From Acidimicrobiales bacterium (GTDB taxonomy: Bacteria; Actinomycetota; Actinomycetes; Mycobacteriales; QHCE01), in contig QHCE01000002.1 of NCBI GenBank assembly GCA_003243955.1, positions 1 through 59,687 of the forward strand: DNA of 59,687 nt, read 5' to 3'. Below the pieces are notes generated by a model. That model worked only from the letters and a program-made list of their open reading frames with translations, had not been told where the DNA came from and ran no database searches. Position numbers and translations under genes: made by a program. Of the stretch, positions 47,727 to 58,610 are shown in pieces. Numbering within the stretch: position 1 is the stretch's first letter; the number at the start of each line of letters is the position of its first letter.

Positions 47727-47863
47727 CTGCCAAGGCCGCAGGAGCCGCCGCGTGCGCTCTACCTATGCCCGACTTGCAAGCTGCGTCGGGCGCAGGCAAG
47801 GCGACTGCCCGGGTGGCGGGTGCCCCGCCGCTAGCACAGCGCCGGCAGGGACTTTTTGGCGGG
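47727..47863 (+). repeat. ~137-bp structured intergenic element, copy 2
   Basis: ctgccaaggccgcaggagccgccgc...gccggcagggactttttggcggg; homologous to the reverse complement of 42087-42222. Confidence 0.85.
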
Positions 47864-47931
47864 CCCTCTTATGCGTGTGCCAAATTTTCTAACCCGTAGT
47901 TTGGCGTGCCGATTCGTGGCAAGCTAACCAG

Positions 47932-48723
47932 ATGTCCAATACCCCCCTTCAAGTACAGCAAGTCGACACTAATCGTTTTACCGCAGAGCTTGACGAAGAC
48001 TGGTCCTTTGGCGAGCGGATCAACGGCGGATACCTACAAAGTGTCGCCGCCAACGCCGCTTGTCAAACAGCGTTACACGATGATCCGATCGCTGTAACTA
48101 CAGATTTCCTCATCGCCGCGCAAGGTGGTGCGGCTGAGCTCATCACTGAGCCGCTTCGCTTTGGCAACAGCATCGACGTCATCCGAGTCATTCTGCGACA
48201 AAACGGTCGGGCCGTACTGGTCTCTTCGGTGGTGGTGGGAGCCCTGGACGGAAAACCAGCAGATATGGATATGTCCGTCAGCGCCGACGTGCCATCGCCT
48301 GGCCTCTGCACCCGAATAGAGAGCGACACCCTACCTGGCCGAATTCTGCCGCTGATGGATCGAGTGGAGATTCGGCTAGCTCCAGAATCTATGCCACTGC
48401 TGCGAGGGCAGGCAGATGGAAGTTTCGCGCTTCGCGGCTGGGCGAGAATGACGGGTGAATCCGAGCTCGATGCTTTTGCGTGCTTGGCTATCGCCGATGC
48501 ATTTCCTCCCGTCACGTTCACGCTTGGGCGGCACAGTTGCGCGCCTAGCGTGCAGCTAAGCACCTATCTGCGCGCCAAACCGGTGCCGGGCTGGCTGCGA
48601 GGTGAGCTACGTGGCCGTGTACTCGGCGGCGGATGGTTCGACCAAGACTGCACGGTTCGAGACACTGCCGGAAACGTGATTGCGCAATCCCACCAGTTAG
48701 TACGCGTACCTCGACGTAATTAA
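47932..48723 (+). CDS. acyl-CoA thioesterase-like family protein
   Basis: FTAELDEDWSFGERINGGYLQSVAANAACQTA; WARMTGESELDAFACLAIADAFPPVTF. Confidence 0.85.
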   Translation: MSNTPLQVQQVDTNRFTAELDEDWSFGERINGGYLQSVAANAACQTALHDDPIAVTTDFLIAAQGGAAELITEPLRFGNSIDVIRVILRQNGRAVLVSSVVVGALDGKPADMDMSVSADVPSPGLCTRIESDTLPGRILPLMDRVEIRLAPESMPLLRGQADGSFALRGWARMTGESELDAFACLAIADAFPPVTFTLGRHSCAPSVQLSTYLRAKPVPGWLRGELRGRVLGGGWFDQDCTVRDTAGNVIAQSHQLVRVPRRN

Positions 48724-49646
48724 TCGTTAGCACGGCCGAACAGGATGTCATCCCAGGTGGGGAGGTTACTACTTGCTGCCTTGCGTGAAGTCGGTGGGCC
48801 TAGCCCAAGTGCTGATGCCGTGGCCTGACTCGACCGAGGTCGATCTCGCGCAACGGCCGGCTGTTGCTGCGGCTGGCGCGGCACCGCGGCAGGTGCTGAG
48901 GGCTTGGCGACATCTCGGCTGCGCCGCAGCACCGAAAGCGCTGGAACCACTGGTTCTTCGTGTGGATCGACCTCTTGATCGTCGTGGAATGCGCGGCTTG
49001 CGGCCACGTGGGGCCGCCCACGCACTTGACCATCTTGGACTTCACGCTGCGTCGGTCTGATTTGAGGCGCATCGTCCTCAGAGCTCAGCGGCGGGTCACA
49101 TAGGAAATGCGCCATGTCATCAATGGGCCGGACATGCTTGCGAGGCTTATCCAAATCCCAGAGCGCTCGTGCGGCGGCACGCCCTGATTGCCACTCCGCT
49201 ACGACGCGCCAGCTACCGTTATCCCGACGATAGGCGTCCCACGCTACCGTGTCCGGTTGGACGCCATGTTCAGTCAGCCGCTTGCGGGCAAGTTCTCCAA
49301 AGTTTTCACCAGGCGTGTTCGCGGAGCAGTTACGCTGCGCAAATTCGACAATTGCTGCCCGTTCTTGTAGCACGGGGCCCGCGAAACGGAGCACTTTCTC
49401 CACCGGGACGTTGGCCAGCCGGGCTACTTCAGCTACCGGATCGCCCGCTCTGATGCGGGCTTGGATGTCCCGAGGAGTCAACGAAGCTTCCACCTCGAAT
49501 CCGAGCTTGCTCGCGACGCCCCGCTCGTGCCGTACCGCTGAGAGCAGGGAATCGTCAAGCTTGAGAAACAGCATTCGACCCACTTCATCAGTGAGGATGA
49601 GCGATTGGCCATCTTCTGCGAGCGCGATGAACCGCACTGGGCGCAT
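48720..49646 (-). CDS. sepH: septation protein SepH (DUF3071)
   Basis: MRPVRFIALAEDGQSLILTDEVGRMLFLKLDDSL...LTPRDIQARIRAGDPVAEVARLANVPVEKVLRFAGPVLQERA. Confidence 0.92.
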   Translation of the reverse strand: MRPVRFIALAEDGQSLILTDEVGRMLFLKLDDSLLSAVRHERGVASKLGFEVEASLTPRDIQARIRAGDPVAEVARLANVPVEKVLRFAGPVLQERAAIVEFAQRNCSANTPGENFGELARKRLTEHGVQPDTVAWDAYRRDNGSWRVVAEWQSGRAAARALWDLDKPRKHVRPIDDMAHFLCDPPLSSEDDAPQIRPTQREVQDGQVRGRPHVAASRAFHDDQEVDPHEEPVVPALSVLRRSRDVAKPSAPAAVPRQPQQQPAVARDRPRSSQATASALGLGPPTSRKAASSNLPTWDDILFGRAND

Positions 49647-49683
49647 CGCGCACCTCCCACTTGAGCTGATCGGCCGACCGACG

Positions 49684-49766
49684 GTGTCGCTAATAAACGG
49701 TGCCACTAATAAACGGGGTCGCTAATAAACAGTGCTACTGATAACAGAGCCACTGATTAACAGGGG
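49684..49766. repeat. ~16-bp-period degenerate tandem array upstream of sepH
   Basis: Five units: gtcgctaataaacggt gccactaataaacgggg tcgctaataaacagt gctactgataacaga gccactgattaacagg. Confidence 0.8.
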
Positions 49767-49974
49767 CCCTGGTAGACAATGCTGCGTGTCCTCTGCTCAC
49801 CTTACAGCCGCAATGCGGATTCGGGCTAGCACCACACGGGGTAAGCCGAGATTGCGGTCCAGGCCACCGTTCTCGAGCCGTCGACTTTGGAAGACTTTTC
49901 AAAAACTCAGAGAACTGTATATCTATAAATTACGAGTTGGCTGTGGTGTGCTAGTTCACATCAAAGGGGGCATC

Positions 49975-51416
<1,442 letters not shown>

Positions 51417-51474
51417 CTAGGCGTTGAACAAACGCCCCTAATGCGGCTGCGGACGCCACGTGTTCCGCCACGGT

Positions 51475-52602
51475 TTAGTGATGCTCAATGCCGCCCCAAC
51501 CAGTTACCTCGGCAGGCTTACGCGGTCCGGGACCGATGTAGCGCGCTCCTGGGCGAATCAAACGGCCAGTGCGCTTCTGCTCCAGAATATGAGCACTCCA
51601 TCCAGCGGTGCGTGCACAGGTGAACATAGCGGTGAACATATGGGCGGGAATCTGGGCGAAATCGAGCACTACCGCCGACCAAAACTCCACGTTGGTCGCG
51701 ATCACTCGATCAGGCTTGCGTTCGCGAAGCTCGGCGATCGCGGCTTCTTCCAGCGCTATCGCTACCTCATAGCGGTGCGAGCCCAGCTGTTTGGCGGCCT
51801 TGCGCAGCACTCGAGCGCGAGGATCTTCGGCACGGTAGATCCGGTGGCCAAAGCCCATCAGGCGTTTGCCGCTGTCGAGTAGCGCACGCACCCAGGCGCG
51901 GGCGTCGCCGAGCTCGGCGACCTCATCGAGCATCGCCAGTACCCGCGATGGTGCGCCACCATGCAACGGACCAGACATCGACCCGATGGCTGAGGAGATG
52001 CATGCCGCCGGGTCAGCGCCGGTGCTGGCCGCGACTCGTGCGGTAAATGTGGATGCGTTCAGACCATGCTCAGCAGCCGAAATCAGGTAGGCGTCCACAG
52101 CCGCTACATGCTTAGGGTCGGGTTCGCCGCGCCAGCGGACCATAAACCGTTCGACAATGGTGCGGGCTTCATCTATTCGTACCTGTGGAACCGCGGGCAG
52201 ACCAGTGCCGCGCGCCGACTGCGCCACAAAGGACATCGTGTTCACCGAGATGCGGGCCAGGTCCGTACGGGCCTGCTCGTCGCTGATGTCAATGAGCTGG
52301 CCCAGCCCCCAATACGGGGTGAGCATAGCAACGGCGCTTTGCACATCAACCCGAATGTCGCCGGAGTGCACGGGAAGCGGAAACGGCTCGGCCGGAGGTA
52401 GACCTGGGCCGAACGCCCCATCGACGAGCAAGCCCCAAACGTTTCCGAACGACACATGGCCAACAAGATCTTCAATGTCGACTCCACGATAGCGCAGCGC
52501 GCCACCCGCCCTATCCGGTTCGGCAATTTCGGTCTCGAAACCGATAACCCCTTCTAGCCCAGGACGGAGCTCATCGGCAGGGGCAGCGGGTGCTGGGGAC
52601 AT
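51475..52602 (-). CDS. citrate synthase family protein (citrate synthase 2)
   Basis: LRYRGVDIEDLVGHVSFGNVWGLLVDG...HGLNASTFTARVAASTGAD...MSGPLHGGAPSRVL...FGHRIYRAEDPRARVL. Confidence 0.95.
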   Translation of the reverse strand: MSPAPAAPADELRPGLEGVIGFETEIAEPDRAGGALRYRGVDIEDLVGHVSFGNVWGLLVDGAFGPGLPPAEPFPLPVHSGDIRVDVQSAVAMLTPYWGLGQLIDISDEQARTDLARISVNTMSFVAQSARGTGLPAVPQVRIDEARTIVERFMVRWRGEPDPKHVAAVDAYLISAAEHGLNASTFTARVAASTGADPAACISSAIGSMSGPLHGGAPSRVLAMLDEVAELGDARAWVRALLDSGKRLMGFGHRIYRAEDPRARVLRKAAKQLGSHRYEVAIALEEAAIAELRERKPDRVIATNVEFWSAVVLDFAQIPAHMFTAMFTCARTAGWSAHILEQKRTGRLIRPGARYIGPGPRKPAEVTGWGGIEHH

Positions 52603-52765
52603 TGACTATCTCCTCGGTGGGGGCGTCGGTGGCGATCGCACATCGTTTTATTGGACAACTGGCGAGTAACTTACTGATCCTCGTGCAGCTGGCGATAGCT
52701 AAGGTGCTGGTCTAGCCCGCAAAATTTGCATAATGTGACGAAATAGGCACACCGAAGGTGAACAT

Positions 52766-53431
52766 ATGGATCCAAAGCTGGGAAATTTGCGTCGGAGTTA
52801 TTCGGGCTCACCGCTGCGACGCGCAGAGCTAGCACCCGATTGGCTGGCTCAATTTCGGCGCTGGCTAGATGCCGCGCTGCTTCACGAAACAGTGGCTGAG
52901 CCCAACGCGATGGTCCTGGCAACAGTTTCAGCCGCCGCCGCACCCAGCACTCGCACCGTGCTACTGAAAGCTGTTGACGAGCGAGGGCTGGTGTTTTTCA
53001 CCCACTACACCTCCAGGAAGGGGCGCGACATTGCGCAACGACCCGCGGTGAGCTTGCTGTTTTTATGGCAATCACTTGCCCGCCAAGTGATTGTTTCCGG
53101 TGACGCCGTGCCGGTTTCGGCCGCGGAATCCGATGAGTACTTCGCAAGCCGTCCATACGGATCGCAGGTCGGGGCCTGGGCCAGCGTCCAGTCGCAGCTG
53201 CTGAGCTCGCGTGCAGAGCTAGAGCAAGCCACGACGAGTATGCGCAAGCGTTTCCCGGCCGGCAGCTTGGTGCCTCGACCACCTCATTGGGGAGGGATCC
53301 GCGTTACACCTAAAACGGTGGAGTTCTGGCAAGGCCATACCGACCGATTGCATGATCGGCTGCGCTACCGATTGCAGGGACAAGCAGAAGGGACAGAAGG
53401 GAAATGGGTCATCGAACGCCTTGCGCCTTGA
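52766..53431 (+). CDS. pdxH: pyridoxamine 5'-phosphate oxidase
   Basis: EPNAMVLATVSAAAAPSTRTVLLKAVDERGLVFFTHYTSRKGRDIAQRPAVSLLFLW...FWQGHTDRLHDRLRYR. Confidence 0.95.
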   Translation: MDPKLGNLRRSYSGSPLRRAELAPDWLAQFRRWLDAALLHETVAEPNAMVLATVSAAAAPSTRTVLLKAVDERGLVFFTHYTSRKGRDIAQRPAVSLLFLWQSLARQVIVSGDAVPVSAAESDEYFASRPYGSQVGAWASVQSQLLSSRAELEQATTSMRKRFPAGSLVPRPPHWGGIRVTPKTVEFWQGHTDRLHDRLRYRLQGQAEGTEGKWVIERLAP

Positions 53432-53495
53432 GTCGCGCCAGCGTCTGTTCTCAGCACAATTTTTCGGATAACGATGCGGAGTAGGCTTAGACCTC

Positions 53496-55151
53496 ATGTC
53501 GTGTTTAATTGTCCAGTCGGACAAAACCTTGCTGCTGGAGATCGAGCATCCACAAGCTCATGAGTGCCGTTTGGCCATTGCGCCATTCGCCGAATTAGAA
53601 CGCGCGCCAGAGCATGTGCATACGTATCGAGTGACGCCACTGGGGCTGTGGAACGCCCGTGCGGTTGGGCATGACGCGGAGCAAGTTGTGGATGCGCTGG
53701 TGCGCTACTCACGCTATCCGGTGCCGCACGCACTACTGGTAGACGTCGCAGAGACTATGGATCGCTACGGCCGGCTACAAATCCTCAACCATCCCAACCA
53801 TGGTTTAGTGCTACACGCTTCCGATCGTGCGGTGGGAGTGGAGGTTGCCAAGTCCAAAAAGCTCGAGGGAATGCTGGGCGATCGGATCGACGACGACACC
53901 ATAGCGGTGCATCCCAGCGAGCGCGGTCGGCTCAAGCAATCGCTGCTGAAGCTGGGCTGGCCTGCCGAAGATCTCGCCGGATACGTGGACGGGGAAGCCC
54001 ACGCCATTACGCTCGCGCAAGACACCTGGCAACTGCGGGACTACCAGCGAGATGCGGCTGAAAGTTTTTGGGCAGGTGGTTCTGGCGTGATAGTGCTGCC
54101 ATGCGGGGCAGGCAAAACCATGGTTGGCGCCGCGGCCATGGCCCACGCGCAAGCCACAACGCTGATCTTGGTCACCAACACTGTTGCTGGTCACCAGTGG
54201 CGGAGCGAGCTGCTCGCGCGCACCTCGCTCACCGATGAAGAGATCGGTGAGTACTCCGGCGAGCGCAAAGAGGTCCGGCCAATCACCATCGCTACGTACC
54301 AGGTAATGACCGCGCGGCGAAGTGGGGCCTATCGGCACCTCGAGCTGTTTAACGCCCGCGACTGGGGTTTGATTATTTATGATGAGGTGCATCTGCTGCC
54401 GGCGCCGATCTTTCGGCTCACCGCGGATTTGCAATCGCGACGCCGACTCGGCCTGACCGCAACCTTGGTGCGAGAAGACGGCCGGGAATCCGATGTATTT
54501 TCCCTGATCGGCCCCAAGCGTTACGACGTGCCGTGGAAGGATATCGAAGCGCAAGGTTGGATCGCGCCAGCCCAGTGCGTGGAAGTTCGCGTCACACTCA
54601 CCGACGGCGAGCGTATGGCTTACGCGGTAGCCGAAACCGAGGCTCGCTACAAGATGTGCTCAACCGCGGCCACCAAGCTGCCCGTGGTGCGCAAAATCGT
54701 GGAGCGGCATACTGGGGAGCCAACTTTGGTCATTGGCGCCTACCTCGACCAGCTCGACGCGCTGGGTGAATACCTTGAAGCTCCGATCCTGCAAGGTTCT
54801 ACGTCCACTAAAGAGCGCGAGCAGCTCTTCGACGCCTTCCGCACCGGGAAGCTTCCAGTGCTTGTGGTGTCGAAGGTCGCCAACTTCTCGATTGATCTGC
54901 CCGAAGCGGCCGTGGCGATTCAGGTTTCTGGAACGTTCGGTTCCCGCCAAGAGGAGGCGCAGCGGCTGGGGCGAGTACTACGGCCCAAACACGACGGCCG
55001 GCAAGCGCACTTCTACAGCGTGGTCTCCCGCGACACCGTCGATGCTGATTTCGCCGCCCACCGGCAACGTTTCCTGGCTGAGCAGGGCTACGCCTACACC
55101 ATCATCGACGCCGACGACTTACTCGGCCCAGCGGTTCCTGAGGTTGAGTAG
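53496..55151 (+). CDS. XPB/ERCC3-type DNA repair helicase
   Basis: WQLRDYQRDAAESFWAGGSGVIVLPCGAGKTMVGAAAM...IIYDEVHLLPAPIFRLTADLQSRRRLGLTATLVREDGRE. Confidence 0.96.
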   Translation: MSCLIVQSDKTLLLEIEHPQAHECRLAIAPFAELERAPEHVHTYRVTPLGLWNARAVGHDAEQVVDALVRYSRYPVPHALLVDVAETMDRYGRLQILNHPNHGLVLHASDRAVGVEVAKSKKLEGMLGDRIDDDTIAVHPSERGRLKQSLLKLGWPAEDLAGYVDGEAHAITLAQDTWQLRDYQRDAAESFWAGGSGVIVLPCGAGKTMVGAAAMAHAQATTLILVTNTVAGHQWRSELLARTSLTDEEIGEYSGERKEVRPITIATYQVMTARRSGAYRHLELFNARDWGLIIYDEVHLLPAPIFRLTADLQSRRRLGLTATLVREDGRESDVFSLIGPKRYDVPWKDIEAQGWIAPAQCVEVRVTLTDGERMAYAVAETEARYKMCSTAATKLPVVRKIVERHTGEPTLVIGAYLDQLDALGEYLEAPILQGSTSTKEREQLFDAFRTGKLPVLVVSKVANFSIDLPEAAVAIQVSGTFGSRQEEAQRLGRVLRPKHDGRQAHFYSVVSRDTVDADFAAHRQRFLAEQGYAYTIIDADDLLGPAVPEVE

Positions 55152-55203
55152 CCCAGTGTCAACAACCCCGAAACAGACGCGAGGAACAGTCAGGAAGTGC
55201 TCA

Positions 55204-55581
55204 TCAGAGTTCATCCAATGCTCTCAGCATGCGTTTGAGTGCCATCTGACGGTAGGAGGCGTCTAGCAGCTCGGCGACCTCCGCCCAGTCCACAGCGGCA
55301 ACGGTGAAGTCCAGCGCAAGCCAACCGGCAGCACCAAAATACGGCGGCGAATAGAAGCGCTGGTCACTCAGCAGCGCCTCAGAGTCAGTTGCATCAGGCT
55401 TGAATACCATCGCATAGGGATGCTCGTCGTTCCCGACAAAAAGCGCAAAGAGCTTCTTCCCGGCCTGAAACGTTGGCCGACCCCATGCTTCGATTTCTAC
55501 CGACTCAGGAAAGGCCAGGCACAATTTACGTAGCTGCGCAAGGTAGGGATCGTCGTCGCTGTACATCCGTGGGTGTGGCAT
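55204..55581 (-). CDS. MmcQ/YjbR family protein
   Basis: CLAFPESVEIEAWGRPTFQAGKKLFALFVGND. Confidence 0.88.
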   Translation of the reverse strand: MPHPRMYSDDDPYLAQLRKLCLAFPESVEIEAWGRPTFQAGKKLFALFVGNDEHPYAMVFKPDATDSEALLSDQRFYSPPYFGAAGWLALDFTVAAVDWAEVAELLDASYRQMALKRMLRALDEL

Positions 55582-55641
55582 AACGATAGGCTAGCAACCC
55601 ACGCATATTACATGCCCTGGTCAACGATTTGTGTTGCCAGC

Positions 55642-57384
55642 TCAGACTGCCGTGAGCGGGCTGCGCACGTCGGCAGCGCCCAGTCGGGCGGCGTCGGCGG
55701 TGCGGTCGTCGGGCATTCGCTGCGATTCTCGCTCCGCGGCTACCCGAGCCTGATAATGGGCGATCTCCGCCCGTCGAGCCGCCTTATTCCAGCCCAGAAC
55801 CGGGGCAAGCAGCGAGGCCGCGTGCTCGGCGGAGTCTAGCCCGCGATGCGCGGTCTCCATCGAGATGCGAGTGCGGCGCGTGAGTACATCATCCAGATGC
55901 AGCGCCCCTTCGGACGTGACCGCGTACACAATTTCGGCGGCCACATATTCAGGGGCGCCAGCGACTGGTTGACCAAGCTCGGGATCAGCGTCGATCATTC
56001 GCAGTAACTCCACCGACAAAGAGCCGTATCGCTCTAGTAGATGCTCCACAACGCCGACCGATACGCCGTGCCGCACCGCGGTATCGGCACGCTGATTCCA
56101 GGCCAGACGAAAACCATCCGCTCCGAGAAGCGGAACGTCTCGCGTGCGACTAGGCCGGACATCTCTAAGTCGACGCACGGCCAGATCCACCACGTCGGCA
56201 GCCATAACCCGATAGGTGGTGAACTTGCCGCCAGCAACCAACATCAAGCCCAGCATGGGTTCCACCGCGGCGTGCTCACGGGAGAGTTTGCTGGTCACAT
56301 CGGACTCACCGGACAACAACGGACGAAGCCCGGCGTACACGCCCTCAATATCTTCAGGCTTGAGCGGCCGCTCCAACACTGTGTTGAGCTGGCCGAGAAT
56401 GTAGTTGATATCCACGCTGGATGCGGCTGGGTGCGCTCGATCAAGGTCCCAGTCAGTATCAGTGGTACCAATGATCCAGTGGCCCCCCCAATCGATTACG
56501 AACAGCACCGACGTGGCCGTGCGCAGAATCAACCCGCTGTCGCCGTTGATGGTGCTCCGTGGTACCACCAGGTGAACGCCTTTGCTGGCGCGCACACGCA
56601 GTCCTCGGGTACTGCCCAGCATCTCCGAAATATCATCGCTCCACACCCCGGTTGCCGCTATCACCGTGCGGGCCGAAACCGAAAACTCTTCCCCAGTCTC
56701 AGCGTCGCGTACCCGTACGCCTACGACCTCACGAGCGTCGCGCACCACATCAATGACACGGGCGCTCGGCACGATCGCCGCGCCGTAGGATGCAGCGGTG
56801 CGAGCCAAAGTCACCACAAAACGAGCATCGTCTACTTGAGCGTCGAAGTACCGAATCGCCCCAATCAAAGCATCGCGCCGCAGCCCAGGAAATAGCCGTC
56901 GCGCTTGGCGACGAGACAGGTGCCGATGCCGGGGTAGACCACGGTTGGTGCCAAAAATGCTGCCTAAGGCGTCATACAGCGCCACGCCGGCGCCGTAATA
57001 AGGCCGCTGCCACCATCGATGGGTTAGCGGTAACAGAAATTGCGTTGGACGAACCAAGTGCGGCGCTAGCGACGTCAACAACAAACCGCGTTCATGAAGT
57101 GCCTCGCGCACTAGGCCGAAATCCCACTGCTCCAGATAGCGAAGGCCCCCGTGGATCAGCTTGCTGGAGCGGCTCGAGGTGCCAGCGGCAAGATCACTTC
57201 CTTCGATCAGCGCCACCGAGAGTCCGCGGCTGGCAGCATCTAACGCAGTACCGGCTCCTGTGACACCACCACCCACAACCACCACATCGAAGGTTTCGCA
57301 ACGTAACCGGTGCACATCACGTGCTCGCCGTGCCGGACCTAATTGGCTGGCGGTGAACCGGGAAACTTTCGGGTCTCGGTACAT
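55642..57384 (-). CDS. glpD: glycerol-3-phosphate dehydrogenase/oxidase
   Basis: FDVVVVGGGVTGAGTALDAASRGLSVALIEGSDLAAGTSSRSSKLIHGGLRYLEQWDFGLVREAL. Confidence 0.95.
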   Translation of the reverse strand: MYRDPKVSRFTASQLGPARRARDVHRLRCETFDVVVVGGGVTGAGTALDAASRGLSVALIEGSDLAAGTSSRSSKLIHGGLRYLEQWDFGLVREALHERGLLLTSLAPHLVRPTQFLLPLTHRWWQRPYYGAGVALYDALGSIFGTNRGLPRHRHLSRRQARRLFPGLRRDALIGAIRYFDAQVDDARFVVTLARTAASYGAAIVPSARVIDVVRDAREVVGVRVRDAETGEEFSVSARTVIAATGVWSDDISEMLGSTRGLRVRASKGVHLVVPRSTINGDSGLILRTATSVLFVIDWGGHWIIGTTDTDWDLDRAHPAASSVDINYILGQLNTVLERPLKPEDIEGVYAGLRPLLSGESDVTSKLSREHAAVEPMLGLMLVAGGKFTTYRVMAADVVDLAVRRLRDVRPSRTRDVPLLGADGFRLAWNQRADTAVRHGVSVGVVEHLLERYGSLSVELLRMIDADPELGQPVAGAPEYVAAEIVYAVTSEGALHLDDVLTRRTRISMETAHRGLDSAEHAASLLAPVLGWNKAARRAEIAHYQARVAAERESQRMPDDRTADAARLGAADVRSPLTAV

Positions 57385-57423
57385 GTGTGCAACGTTACGG
57401 TAGCTAGATTCGGTACGTTGCGC

Positions 57424-58398
57424 CTACTGGCGGTGGCGGGACTGATATTGCGGATCTACCACCGACACCGGTTGATTCCACAGGCTGTAGCCAAATAGCA
57501 CAGCCCCCGAGGCCACTCCAGCAATCAACAATGTTTCCAATGCCAACCGCGCCGCACCAGCGTTGTCTCCGGTCAAAGCGTCCGGGCGAAACACATAAGC
57601 TGCCAGAGCAAAGCATGGTCCGGCAACACCTACAGCTATCGACTCCCCAAGCCTGCAGCTCGCGGACTTAGCATGCCAAGCAAGCCAACCACCAATGACG
57701 GCCGGACCCAAAATAGCCACAACCGTCATCAAACTCGCCGTGACACCATGCAGGGTCTGATCGATCGGCGTGGCTCCGCTGCCCGGTCCGCCCACTAAGA
57801 CTGAACCGATAGGGACCGTCTGGCCTACGTGGTCTCTCCAACTCACTACTACTGACAGTAAACCTAGCAACCAAATCCATCCAATGTGCCACCAAACCGA
57901 GCGGACTAGGACAGGAATGCTCAGTACAATTGCGGCGGCCAGCCCACCTAACAGCGCACCAACAGGCATGCTTGCACCAATGTCTATGCCCGCTGGAATT
58001 GCGCGGGAAGATTGCGCTCCGGCGGCTAGAGCGACAACTAGCGGCACGGTGAAAAGCACTGTGACCGCCGGTGGAACAATCGCTGTGAGATACTCCAACC
58101 GATTCGTTGGAGGGCCGCCGCGAGCCAGTAGTCGGCGCGACAGCAACGCGCCAATCAGCACCGAGCTCGCCGTGTACCACACCTGGGCAGTGATGCTTGG
58201 AGTCCATGCCTGCGCCCGCTCGGCGCAAAAGCAGCCGTTCCAGTCGATAGTGCCGAGCAACCGACCGAAAAGCACCTGGAGTAGCGCGGCGACCACAGCG
58301 ATTCCAGCGGCCACGAGACCCACTGGGCGGCGGCGTGGCACGTCGGGAAGCCCGAGAGCGGACTTGCCAGAGAGATTGGTAGCCATGGTGAGCCTCAA
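57424..58398 (-). CDS. multi-TM hypothetical membrane protein
   Basis: 324 aa with several hydrophobic segments (VGLVAAGIAVVAALLQVLFGRLLG; VTVLFTVPLVVALAAGAQ). Confidence 0.65.
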   Translation of the reverse strand: MRLTMATNLSGKSALGLPDVPRRRPVGLVAAGIAVVAALLQVLFGRLLGTIDWNGCFCAERAQAWTPSITAQVWYTASSVLIGALLSRRLLARGGPPTNRLEYLTAIVPPAVTVLFTVPLVVALAAGAQSSRAIPAGIDIGASMPVGALLGGLAAAIVLSIPVLVRSVWWHIGWIWLLGLLSVVVSWRDHVGQTVPIGSVLVGGPGSGATPIDQTLHGVTASLMTVVAILGPAVIGGWLAWHAKSASCRLGESIAVGVAGPCFALAAYVFRPDALTGDNAGAARLALETLLIAGVASGAVLFGYSLWNQPVSVVDPQYQSRHRQ

Positions 58399-58546
58399 AC
58401 TAACGCATGCAGGGGTTGGCCTGCACTAAACAGCTCAAAATGCAGCTCAATGTCAGCGCGATGGTGCGGCATCTAACCTCTGCTTCGAGACCTGTAATCC
58501 ACATGTTCACTGGGTACTATTGAAACCTTTGGGTTGCACCAGGCAT

Positions 58547-58581
58547 GCCAATGGGGACGGAAAGCATCCGTCCCCATTGGC
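58547..58581. terminator. strong hairpin downstream of groEL
   Basis: gccaatggggacgga-aagca-tccgtccccattggc, 15-bp perfect stem. Confidence 0.85.
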
Positions 58582-58610
58582 GAAATAACTATGCCTTAAC
58601 TACTGTTGCC

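Noticed and set aside
47693-47899. 68-aa ORF covering element copy 2
   Set aside because: Copy 1 retains a similar open frame, but substitutions between copies show no third-position bias and many change residues while preserving pairing; an RNA/DNA structure explains it better.
49684-49766. Possible CRISPR-like array upstream of sepH
   Set aside because: Units are contiguous and degenerate with a ~16-bp period and no spacers; no cas genes in the window.
56041-56895. 284-aa plus-strand ORF
   Set aside because: Antisense to glpD; composition typical of a shadow frame.
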